Below are positions 56,687-64,000 of a stretch of DNA of 64,000 nt, one piece after another (the stretch's first letter is position 1; each line of letters opens with the position of its first letter). A program made the translations under genes and the position numbers. The DNA lies in NCBI RefSeq assembly GCF_001481295.1, contig NZ_LOPS01000047.1, positions 21,462 to 85,461 of the forward strand, read 5' to 3'. The stretch comes from Candidatus Methanomethylophilus sp. 1R26. GTDB taxonomy: Archaea > Thermoplasmatota > Thermoplasmata > Methanomassiliicoccales > Methanomethylophilaceae. The notes under the pieces are model-generated. The model had not been told where the DNA came from. It ran no database searches and saw nothing but the letters and a program-made list of their open reading frames with translations.

Positions 56687-57486
56687 TGGCCGATATCCAG
56701 CCGGTTCCCGGCATTCCCGCGCTGAAGATAGACGACACACTGGTGATCGGCGACCTCCACATCGGCGTGGAGGCGCACATGGGCGCCAAAGGCGTCCATC
56801 TGACCTCGCACACCGACATGATGTTCGACAGCATCATAGAGGCTGCCGGGACCGATATCGACCGCATAATAATGATCGGGGACATCAAAGACTCTGTGCC
56901 CGGCTCGACACGTCAGGAGTACCGCGAGATACCCGCATTCTGCGACAGGCTCCTTGAGCATTTCTCTGAGGTCTGCATAGTGCGCGGAAACCATGACACG
57001 TCTATAGAGGAGTTCGTTCCGGGAGCGGTCCGCATCTATCCCGCGACAGGGATGGCAGTGGGGAACATTGGCCTGGTCCACGGCCATACTTGGCCCTCGG
57101 CCGAAGTCATGTCCAAACGGACATTGGTCATGGGGCACTGCCATCCTACCGTCCTCTTCAGGGACGGTGTCGGGTCCCATATGTCGGAGCCATGCTGGCT
57201 CCGCGGCAGGTTCGTCAAGGAGTCTGACGAAAGGTATGCGCACCTCCCGGAATCTTTCATCGTCGTACCAGCTTTCAACAGGCTCCTGGGAGGATCCCCG
57301 GTCAATGCCATCGGAACGCCGCTGCTCGGGCCGATAATGAACTCGGACCTGGTTGACCTCGATGATGCGCGCATCTATCTCCTGGACGGCATAGATCTGG
57401 GTCTCCGCAAGGATCTGATGGTGAAAGACCGCAAGTTCAGAAGATGGAACGATGACGAGAATTCGCCCCGCCATTCGTCGCTCTGA
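56686..57486 (+). CDS. archaeal calcineurin-like phosphoesterase
   Basis: A 266-residue metallophosphoesterase of the archaeal MJ0037-like group. Motifs are VIGDLHIGVE (about 20-29), MIGDIKDSVPG, RGNHDTSIEE, LVHGHTWP and MGHCHPTV, which complete a binuclear metal site. It differs from the smaller phosphoesterase at 53751. It overlaps the nnr stop by one base. Homologues often sit near DNA-repair helicase genes in archaea; none is present here. Substrate unknown. Confidence 0.85.
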   Translation: MADIQPVPGIPALKIDDTLVIGDLHIGVEAHMGAKGVHLTSHTDMMFDSIIEAAGTDIDRIIMIGDIKDSVPGSTRQEYREIPAFCDRLLEHFSEVCIVRGNHDTSIEEFVPGAVRIYPATGMAVGNIGLVHGHTWPSAEVMSKRTLVMGHCHPTVLFRDGVGSHMSEPCWLRGRFVKESDERYAHLPESFIVVPAFNRLLGGSPVNAIGTPLLGPIMNSDLVDLDDARIYLLDGIDLGLRKDLMVKDRKFRRWNDDENSPRHSSL

Positions 57487-57575
57487 ATGACTGTGCGCCG
57501 ACAGCAGTATCGCGGCAGACTGATGCGGCCGCGCGAGCATACACTGGCATTATTCACAGCCCGTTTGAAAATGAT

Positions 57576-57610
57576 CCCCGCAGTGCCGGGGAAGGGGGCT
57601 TGCGCCCCTT
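57576..57610. terminator. double hairpin after mvhA
   Basis: CCCCG...CGGGG (57576-57591) and AAGGGG...CCCCTT (57592-57610) lie between the convergent phosphoesterase and mvhA genes. Confidence 0.5.
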
Positions 57611-57618
57611 GAGAGGTT

Positions 57619-59132
57619 TCAGTTCCTGGTGACGGTGTCGTACAGGGACCCGTCGGCGTTCCTGATCTCTGCGGTCAGAGGCATCTGTCCAGGCAGAGAG
57701 TGGGTAGCACAGGAGTTGCAGGGGTCGTATGCCCTGAAAGCCATCTCGACCATGTTCAGGAGGCCGGGCGACACATCGTAGTTCTTGATGAGGGCCTTGG
57801 CGACCTTGGCAACGTCCATGCACATCGGGCCGTTGTTGTTGGTGGTTCCGACGACCATGTTGCAGGCGGTGACGATCCCGTTCTCGTCGCAGGTGTAGTC
57901 GTGGGTCAGGGTTCCGCGGGGAGCCTCGACGCATCCGACACCGCGTCCTCCGGGAACGAGGTCGAACTGCTTGATGTTGGGGTCGGTGAGCTTGTCGGAG
58001 TACGCATCCTCCTTGAGCTTCTCGGCCGCATACAGCATCTCGATGAGCCTGGCCCAGTGGGTGGCGAGGGTGTACTGCACGGGCTTCCCGTCGGTGGCGC
58101 CGAGTGTCTCGCGGTAGACCTTGAGCTCCTCGTTGGCGAGCGGGGTGGAGATGTCCTTGCAGACGTTCAGCCTGGCGAGCGGAGTCGCTCTGTAGATGCC
58201 GGAGTCGGGCCCGTCCACGAGTCCCTTGTATCCGGCTTCCTCAGGTACGGGAACTTCTCGTAGGACCAAGGCTCGGACGCCTCGGCGATGTGGTCGAGGT
58301 AGTCCTTCGGGTCATACAGGTCGGCCTGCTTGCCGTCCTGGTCGACGACGCGGACCTTACCGTCGTGGAACTCCAGCTGACCCTTGTCGTTGACAAGGCC
58401 CATGTGGTAGGTCTCGTGGTAGTAGAGGTCCTTGTTGAGGATGATATCGAGGTACTCCTTGTTGCCGAGCACGAGGTCGTGGAAAACCTTGAGCGAGGTC
58501 TGGGAGAACTTGACAAGCTCATCGGTGTAGGACTGGATCTCCGCCGCCTCCTCCTTGGAGATGGCCTTGGAGACTCCGCCGGGAACTCCCATGACAGGGT
58601 GGGTCGGCTTACCGCCGATGATTCCCTGGATCCTCTGGGCGTTGGCGCGGGCCTTCAGAACAGCGCTTCCGAGCTCGAGGCCGACAGTGCCGACGACTCC
58701 GAGGATGTTCCTCTGCGCTGCAGGCGCAGCGGGCCCCTCGACGAAGTCGGCGGAAGCGAGCGCGTAGAAGTGCGCGATGTGGCTGTGGATGAAGTGGGCG
58801 TGATAGAATGTGTCCCTGATGTGGAACGCGGCCTCCGTGGGCTTGGCATTGAAGCATCCGTCGATAGCCTTGGTGGATGCAAGGTGGTGGGCTCCGGGGC
58901 AGACTCCGCAGAGCCTGGCGGTGATCTGGTTGAGCTCGGTCACACGCCTGCCGATGCAGAATCTCTCGAATCCCCTGACCTCGGGAACCTGCCAGTATGC
59001 GTTCTTCACATTCCCGCTGTCGTCCAGGAAGATCTCGATCTTCCCGTGACCCTCAAGACGGGTGATGGGGTCGATGGTCACACGGTCGCCGGTGACTTTC
59101 TTCTTCTCATCCCAAATGATTGGTGCTGCCAT
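57619..59132 (-). CDS. mvhA: F420-non-reducing [NiFe] hydrogenase large subunit MvhA (one frameshift)
   Basis: The catalytic subunit that splits H2 for flavin-based electron bifurcation with HdrABC. N-terminal nickel ligands are C75 and C78 in RLCGVCPGAHH; the C-terminal pair is in YDPCNSCATH, followed by a tail (SLPGQM...TVTRN) that is probably cut off during maturation. DPITRLEGHG near residue 21 is the L1 start. One base is missing near 58242 (CTGAGGGAAGCC or similar expected), giving FPYLREAGYKGLVDGP; restored length about 504. Last gene of the hdrA-mvhD-mvhG-mvhA operon, 18 nt behind mvhG. Confidence 0.95.
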
Positions 59133-59150
59133 TTGATTTCATCCTCCTAT

Positions 59151-60398
59151 TCAGGCAGAGGGTGCCTCTTCTGTGACGGACCTGTTGATGAGGGACTTCC
59201 CGAGAGTGAACGCGTAGAAGTATCCCAGCGGATCCTTGATGGTCGACATGATCTCGATGATCTTCTGCTCGTCGATGACGGGGTCGTCGTCGAGGACCGG
59301 GAACAGGGAAGCGATGGCGCTGAGAGCGCTGGCTCCGTGCTCCTGGACGAAGTGGGTCGGACCGTAGCATCCGCGGCAGGGCTGGCCGGCCGCAGTGCAG
59401 CGGGCGTTGCATCCGCCGACGGTCGCGGGACCGAGGCAGAGGATGCCCTGGTCCATGAGGCACTTCTTGGGGTCGACATCGACCTGGTAAGGCTCATAGA
59501 TCTTCGTGATCCTCTTGTACTCCTTCTCGCGGGGGCACTCGTCGCAGAGGCACTTCTCGGTGACTCCGAACTCGTATCCCTTCGGGGGCAGAGCGACGCC
59601 GTTGTAGACGAAATCGACTATGCCCTTGAGCATCTGGGAGATGGACTCCTGAAGGGGAGGGCATCCGGGGATGTAATAGTCGACGTCGATGACATCATCG
59701 AGGGTCTTCACGGTGTCGTACAGGACAGGCAGGGTGAGCGTACCCTCGGGAGCCTGGTACTCGGATTCGGGCACCTGGGGCTTGCCGGCGTGGTAGTCCT
59801 TCTGGAACTGGGCGCTGGTCGGGGTCTTGGTGTAGACGTAGTCGAGGATCTCGTCGGCTCCGCCCTTGACCAGGTTGGCCAGCGCAGGGGTTCCGCCGAA
59901 GCAGGCGCAGGACCCGTAGCTGACGACGATCTTGGACTTCTGCCTGAGAAGCTTGACCATCTCCTCGTTCTCGGTGTTCCTGACGGCACCGTTGATGATG
60001 GAGACGGTGATGGAACCGTCCTCCATGGCCTCGATGTCGTCCTTCTTGCCGTCGGCCGCGATAGGCCACATGACGATGTTGGCGAACTGGCCGATGGTCA
60101 GGACCCTCTCGTTGGTATCGAGCAGGGAGACATCGCATCCTCCGCATGCTGCGGCCCAGTAGATGGCCAGGTTGATCTTGCCGTTCGCCGGAGGGGCAGG
60201 CAGGGTCTCGCCGAGGTCCGCGAAGGGGTACTCGGTGTGGCCGTGCTTCCCGTTGACGGCCTTGCCAGCTTCGCCGGAAGCGGCAGGGGCGGCCGCGGGG
60301 GCCTCCTTGGATTTCGCCGGGGCCGCAGCCTTGGCTGCAGGGGCCTCGTTCTTCTCTTTCTTATCCTTCTTCTTGAACAGGTTGCTGAAGAATCCCAT
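59151..60398 (-). CDS. mvhG: hydrogenase small subunit MvhG with N-terminal extension
   Basis: A 415-residue Fe-S subunit. The core begins near residue 72 with LAIYWAAACGGCDVSLLD (proximal-cluster cysteines), then YGSCACFGGTPALANL, YIPGCPPLQE, and the distal-cluster Cys run ILCLGPATVGGCNARCTAAGQP...CRGCYGP. The first 70 residues are unusual: MGFFSNLFKKKDKKEK, an amphipathic start followed by a Lys/Ala/Pro linker. This resembles membrane-targeting N-termini (inference), whereas standard MvhG is cytosolic. No Tat-type RRxFxK signal is present. Intact frame. Confidence 0.93.
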   Translation of the reverse strand: MGFFSNLFKKKDKKEKNEAPAAKAAAPAKSKEAPAAAPAASGEAGKAVNGKHGHTEYPFADLGETLPAPPANGKINLAIYWAAACGGCDVSLLDTNERVLTIGQFANIVMWPIAADGKKDDIEAMEDGSITVSIINGAVRNTENEEMVKLLRQKSKIVVSYGSCACFGGTPALANLVKGGADEILDYVYTKTPTSAQFQKDYHAGKPQVPESEYQAPEGTLTLPVLYDTVKTLDDVIDVDYYIPGCPPLQESISQMLKGIVDFVYNGVALPPKGYEFGVTEKCLCDECPREKEYKRITKIYEPYQVDVDPKKCLMDQGILCLGPATVGGCNARCTAAGQPCRGCYGPTHFVQEHGASALSAIASLFPVLDDDPVIDEQKIIEIMSTIKDPLGYFYAFTLGKSLINRSVTEEAPSA

Positions 60399-60404
60399 AT
60401 TGGT

Positions 60405-60869
60405 TCAGGCCTCCTTGGGGTGTGCCCTGACGTTCTCTTCCTGGGCGATGGTCTTCGCGGAGGTGACGGGGGTGGGGCCGAGGGCCTTGATCTCGTCGAT
60501 GAACGATGTCATGACGGTCTGGAACTTCTCTCCCTCGGAAGCGGAGACCCACTCGAGCCTCAGCCTCTTGGGGTCGAATCCGTACTGCTCGAGGACGAGC
60601 CTCAGGAGAGCGATCCTCCTCCTTGCCCTGTAGTTGCCACCGATGTAGTGGCAGTCGGCAGGGTGGCATCCGAGGACGATGACCCCGTCCGCTCCTTTGG
60701 AGAGGGCGCGGAGGACGAACTCGGGGTCGATCCTCGCGGAGCACATGGTCCTGATGATACGGAAGTTGGGAGGCATCTGGCGCCTCCCGACTCCGGCGTT
60801 GTCGGCGCCCGCGTAGGAGCACCAGTTGCAGCAAAATGCTACGATCAGAGGTTCAAATTCTTCTGCCAT
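60405..60869 (-). CDS. mvhD: hydrogenase iron-sulfur subunit MvhD
   Basis: A 154-residue [2Fe-2S] subunit that passes electrons from MvhAG to HdrA. Cysteines occur in FCCNWCSYAGADNAG (near 12-15), MCSARIDPEFV and LGCHPADCHYIGGNY, the conserved MvhD set. The ATG at 60869 is preferred because AAGGAGTG lies upstream; a GTG at 60878 overlapping the hdrA stop (GTGA) is the alternative. It is a separate gene here, unlike the HdrA-MvhD fusions of some other methanogens. Confidence 0.94.
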   Translation of the reverse strand: MAEEFEPLIVAFCCNWCSYAGADNAGVGRRQMPPNFRIIRTMCSARIDPEFVLRALSKGADGVIVLGCHPADCHYIGGNYRARRRIALLRLVLEQYGFDPKRLRLEWVSASEGEKFQTVMTSFIDEIKALGPTPVTSAKTIAQEENVRAHPKEA

Positions 60870-60874
60870 TGGTA

Positions 60875-63800
60875 TCACTCCTTCTCCATGAGGGGCCTGT
60901 CGAACAGAGCATCGATCTCAGCGATTATCTGCGAGTTCCTGAACCCTCTCTGCTCCATCGCACCGGACGGGCAGGCCGCGACGCAGCATCCGCATCCCTT
61001 GCAGAGACCGGCGTTGACCTGGCTGATAGGCCTTCCGTCAGGTCCGTTGACGATGGTAATCGCGTGGTACTCGCAGCATCCCTCGCAGGTTCCGCAGCCG
61101 TTGCAGAGCTGGGGATTGGCGACGGAAGCAACGATACCCTCGGAGACCAGGTGGTCCTTGGTGATGATGGTGAGCATCCTGGAGGCGGCTCCGGATCCCT
61201 GGGCGATGCACTCGTCCATGAACTTGGGCCAGTGGGCCGCTCCGGCGACGAAGACGCCCTCGGTCGCGAAGTCAACGGGCCTGAGCTTCTGGTGGGCTTC
61301 GAAGTAGAAGCCGTCCTTGCTCAGCGGGACCTTGACCATGACCGCGAGCTTCTCCTTCTCCTCACGCATAGGCGCGATTCCGACGGACAGGGCCAGAGTG
61401 TCGACGGGTATCTTCACTTCCTGGCCGAGGGTGGTGTCGAACGCCTCGACGAAGCTGCCGTCGTACTTGGGCAGAGCATCGTCGTTGACGCGCCTAAGGA
61501 ACCTGACCCCGAGCTGGCATGCCTTGTAGTAGAGGTCCTCCCTGAAGGCGTAGGTCCTGATGTCCTTGTGGATGATGGTGACGTTGGCGGTGGGGTCGGC
61601 CATCTTGATCTCGATGGCGTCCCTGATCGCGCTGGCGCAGCAGACCCTGCTGCAGTATCCGACATTCTCATTCCTGGATCCGATGCACTGGATGAACACG
61701 ACGTCCTTCCCGGTGAACTTCCCGGCGGCGACCTTCTTCTCGAGCTCGATGTGGGTGAGCACCTTGGGGTCGGAGCCGTAGTTGTATTCGACGGGCTTGT
61801 ACTGGGCGGCACCGACGGCGAACAGGATGGCACCGGCGGGGATCTCCTCTCCGCTGGCGAGCTCCACGGTGAAGTTGCCGACGTATCCGGGGATGTCCTC
61901 GATGACAGCGTTCTTGTGGACGGTGATCAGCGGGCAGGACTCCACCTTCTTGATGGTCTCGGCGAGGAACTCGGAGACAAGCTTGCCGTCCTCCCTGTGG
62001 ACGAAGTTCCTGGCGAATCCTCCGAGCTCGGCTTCGCGCTCGAAGAGGTCGACCTTGACTCCCTGGGCGGCGACGTCGAGGGCCGCGGTCATACCGGTGA
62101 TGCCTCCGCCGATGATGGCAGCGGACTGGGTGACGGGGATCTCGGCTCCCTCGAGAGGCTCGAGCAGGCAGGCCTTGGCAACGGCCATCCTGATCAGGTC
62201 CTTGGCCTTGGTGGTGGCCGCCTCGGGGGCATGCATGTGGATCCACGAGCACTGGTCGCGGATGTTGGCCATGTTGTAGAGGTACTTGTTCAGACCGCCG
62301 TTCCTGCATGCCTCCCTGAAGAGGGGCTCGTGGGTCCTGGGGGTGCAGGACGCGACGACGACGCGGTTCAGGTCGTGCTCCTTGATGAACTCGGAAATCT
62401 GGGTCAGGGTGTCCTGAGCACAGGCGTACTTGGTCTCGACAGCCACTACGACATGGGGCAGGGTCTTGGCGTACTCGACGCAGGCGGGAACGTTGACCAC
62501 AGAGCCGATGTTGATACCGCAGTGGCATACCCAGACACCGATGCGGGGCTCCTTGCCGGCGACATCCTTCTCAGGCGGGTACACCTTGGGCTTGCAGGGC
62601 ACGAAGTCGGGGTCCTTGACGATGAAGGCACCGGCCTTGGCGGAGGCACCGGATGCCTCGGCGACAGAGGTCGGGATGTCCTTGGGCGCCGCGAAGGCAC
62701 CGGTCACGAAGATGCCCTTCCTGGTGGTCTCGAGCGGGTTGAAGACGGTGGTCTTGGCGAATCCGTACTCGTTCAGCTCGATGCCCAGGGTCTGGGCGAG
62801 CTGCTCGGCGCCCTCGGGCGCCTCGAGGCCGACGGACAGGACCACGATGTCGAAGGTCTTCGACGCGGGGTTGTTGTCCTTGTCGGTGTAGTTGACGGTG
62901 ACCTGCTTGGTCTCAGGGTCCTCCTCGACATTGGATACGCGGGCTCCGCGGTGCATGTGGATGCCGTACTCGTCCTCGGCCCTCTTGATGTAGGCCTCGA
63001 ACTCCTTCCCGTAGGACCTGATGTCCATGAAGAAGATATCCTCGTCAACATCCCCGTGCTCCTTGGTGATCTGCGCCTGCTTGGTCGCATACATGCAGCA
63101 CACGGACGAGCAGTAGGTCTTCCAGTTCTTCTTATGGGACCTGGATCCGCAGCACTGGATCCATGCGACGGACTTGGGGCCCTTCTCGCCGGCGCCTTTC
63201 TGGGCGACACCGAACTTGTCGTAGACGATGGTGGAGGGCACAGGTATGTGTCCGTCGAACGGACCGGCCGCGCCTTCCATCCTCTCGTACTCGATGGCGG
63301 TGACGACGTTCTTGAACCTTCCGTATCCGTACTCGGACGCGTTCTTGGCGTTCCAGACGGAGAATCCGGCTGCGACGACGATGGATCCCACGTCGAGGGT
63401 CAGGTCCTGGTCTTTGTCCTCGTAGCTGATGGCCTGCTTGCCGCAGACCTTCGCGCAGACACCGCACTTGTTCTCAAGGAGCTTCTTGCAGTATCTGGGG
63501 TCGATGAGCGCCACCCTGGGCACAGCCTGAGAGTGGGGGATGTAGATTGCCCTCCTGGTGGTGAGGCCGTACTCGAACTCGTTGGGGATCCCGCGGGTCG
63601 GACACTTCGCGACGCAGTCTCCGCACGATGTGCAGAGGGTCGGGTCGACGTACCTGGCCTTCTTGGTCACGGTGACCTTGAAGTTTCCCGCCTCCCCGTC
63701 GACCTTCTTGACCTCGTGATAGGTCATGAGGGTGATGTTGGGGTGACCGGCGGCATCCGCCATCTTGGGCGACAGGATGCATGCCGAGCAGTCGTTCGTA

Positions 63801-63949
63801 GGGAAGGTCTTGTCGAGCATGCACATGGTCCCTCCGATCGTGGGCAGCCTGTCCACGAGGTAGACGTGGATGTTCCTGTCCGCAAGGTCGAGAGACGCCT
63901 GTATACCGGCGATTCCTCCGCCGATCACAAGAGCAGATTTGGTTGTCAA
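60875..63949 (-). CDS. hdrA: heterodisulfide reductase subunit A, tandem (double) form
   Basis: A 1024-residue HdrA with two flavin modules. Module 1 (about 1-460) opens ALVIGGGIAGIQASLDLA and has the NDCSACILSPKM Cys site, a ferredoxin segment CTSCGDCVAKCPT and WIQCCGSRSHKK with YCSSVCC. About 480-620 is the usual HdrA N-terminal domain (VWVCHCGINIGSVVNV, VVVASCTPRTHEPLF). Module 2 (about 620-1024) has IIGGGITGMTAALDVA, FIQCIGSRNENVGYCSRVCC and a C-terminal 2[4Fe-4S] domain (CNGCGTCEGCC, CKGCGCCVAACP). The start is TTG at 63949, 6-7 nt after GGAGGT; the nearby ATG is out of frame. Standard HdrA of hydrogenotrophic methanogens is about 650 residues, so module 1 is additional. HdrB and HdrC are not in view. 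Confidence 0.93.
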   Translation of the reverse strand: MTTKSALVIGGGIAGIQASLDLADRNIHVYLVDRLPTIGGTMCMLDKTFPTNDCSACILSPKMADAAGHPNITLMTYHEVKKVDGEAGNFKVTVTKKARYVDPTLCTSCGDCVAKCPTRGIPNEFEYGLTTRRAIYIPHSQAVPRVALIDPRYCKKLLENKCGVCAKVCGKQAISYEDKDQDLTLDVGSIVVAAGFSVWNAKNASEYGYGRFKNVVTAIEYERMEGAAGPFDGHIPVPSTIVYDKFGVAQKGAGEKGPKSVAWIQCCGSRSHKKNWKTYCSSVCCMYATKQAQITKEHGDVDEDIFFMDIRSYGKEFEAYIKRAEDEYGIHMHRGARVSNVEEDPETKQVTVNYTDKDNNPASKTFDIVVLSVGLEAPEGAEQLAQTLGIELNEYGFAKTTVFNPLETTRKGIFVTGAFAAPKDIPTSVAEASGASAKAGAFIVKDPDFVPCKPKVYPPEKDVAGKEPRIGVWVCHCGINIGSVVNVPACVEYAKTLPHVVVAVETKYACAQDTLTQISEFIKEHDLNRVVVASCTPRTHEPLFREACRNGGLNKYLYNMANIRDQCSWIHMHAPEAATTKAKDLIRMAVAKACLLEPLEGAEIPVTQSAAIIGGGITGMTAALDVAAQGVKVDLFEREAELGGFARNFVHREDGKLVSEFLAETIKKVESCPLITVHKNAVIEDIPGYVGNFTVELASGEEIPAGAILFAVGAAQYKPVEYNYGSDPKVLTHIELEKKVAAGKFTGKDVVFIQCIGSRNENVGYCSRVCCASAIRDAIEIKMADPTANVTIIHKDIRTYAFREDLYYKACQLGVRFLRRVNDDALPKYDGSFVEAFDTTLGQEVKIPVDTLALSVGIAPMREEKEKLAVMVKVPLSKDGFYFEAHQKLRPVDFATEGVFVAGAAHWPKFMDECIAQGSGAASRMLTIITKDHLVSEGIVASVANPQLCNGCGTCEGCCEYHAITIVNGPDGRPISQVNAGLCKGCGCCVAACPSGAMEQRGFRNSQIIAEIDALFDRPLMEKE

Positions 63950-64000
63950 TTCATTACCTCCGTTCCCAATTTTTGGTTGGAATGAGGAATAGGATGGCAA

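Noticed and set aside
57619..59132. Programmed frameshifting or selenocysteine in mvhA
   Set aside because: The break is a missing base in a G run, like the others; nickel ligands are ordinary cysteines and no in-frame TGA lies at a ligand position.
58290..61307. A 1005-residue open frame on the plus strand opposite mvhA/mvhG/mvhD
   Set aside because: Same effect; it crosses three real genes and their spacers and has low-complexity Val/Leu/Asp composition.
60836..63985. A 1049-residue open frame on the plus strand opposite hdrA
   Set aside because: It is the shadow of a high-GC gene: Leu/Gly/Val/Asp-rich, no motif, no promoter, and the minus strand encodes an unmistakable HdrA.

Overview
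The window is a high-GC archaeal chromosome segment, most likely from a methanogen of the order Methanomassiliicoccales (class Thermoplasmata). Five things point there: 16S and 23S rRNA genes that are unlinked and each flanked by its own processing stem; an F420-non-reducing hydrogenase/heterodisulfide reductase operon (hdrA-mvhD-mvhG-mvhA); an archaeal tetraether-lipid operon (radical SAM tetraether synthase, ferredoxin, geranylgeranyl reductase); many TATA boxes about 26 nt before the start codon, implying leaderless mRNAs; and no TAG stop in any gene I could close, as expected of a pyrrolysine-coding lineage. Genus-level placement needs the 16S to be searched.

Layout: 1-4.2 kb, HD-domain protein (cut by the left edge), small membrane protein, then an aminotransferase/unknown/mevalonate kinase operon. 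4.2-7.3 kb, lipid operon (minus). 7.4-11.3 kb, a very large predicted surface protein with a lamin-tail domain. 11.4-15.9 kb, NOG1-type GTPase and DNA polymerase D large subunit. 15.9-18.6 kb, uS13-uS4-uS11-RpoD operon. 18.6-21 kb, tRNA-Leu, MetAP, Sua5 and a metallo-hydrolase. 21-24.3 kb, 23S rRNA. 24.3-34.4 kb, DUF61 protein, NifB-NifX fusion, two ABC exporter halves, a short bacterial-type AlaRS, corrinoid adenosyltransferase, tRNA-Ala, chorismate synthase and a chorismate mutase with a membrane tail. 34.4-41.4 kb, ilvD and the str operon (uS12-uS7-EF2-EF1A-uS10). 41.6-45.4 kb, CTP synthase, aIF2-beta, methylthiotransferase, tRNA-Gln. 45.8-47.7 kb, 16S rRNA and tandem promoters. 47.9-53.2 kb, an accessory stretch: tRNA-Ser, non-coding or decayed DNA, a TerB-like protein, a truncated asparagine-synthase domain, an integrase remnant, a pair of radical SAM genes, and a low-GC AAA+ ATPase gene flanked by two palindromes with identical arms. 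53.2-57.5 kb, flavodoxin, two phosphoesterases, eS8, SRP19 and the NAD(P)HX repair fusion. 57.6-64 kb, the hydrogenase/HdrA operon, running off the right edge.

Thirteen genes are broken by about 18 frameshifts, nearly all single-base losses in short G/C runs, including genes that cannot be dispensable (uS4, polymerase D, CTP synthase). I read these as sequence errors and annotate each gene as one CDS across its shift.

The most unusual signals are the palindrome-bracketed ATPase cassette, the adjacent radical SAM pair, the membrane-anchored chorismate mutase lacking an AUG start, the tandem HdrA, and the basic amphipathic N-terminus on the hydrogenase small subunit.
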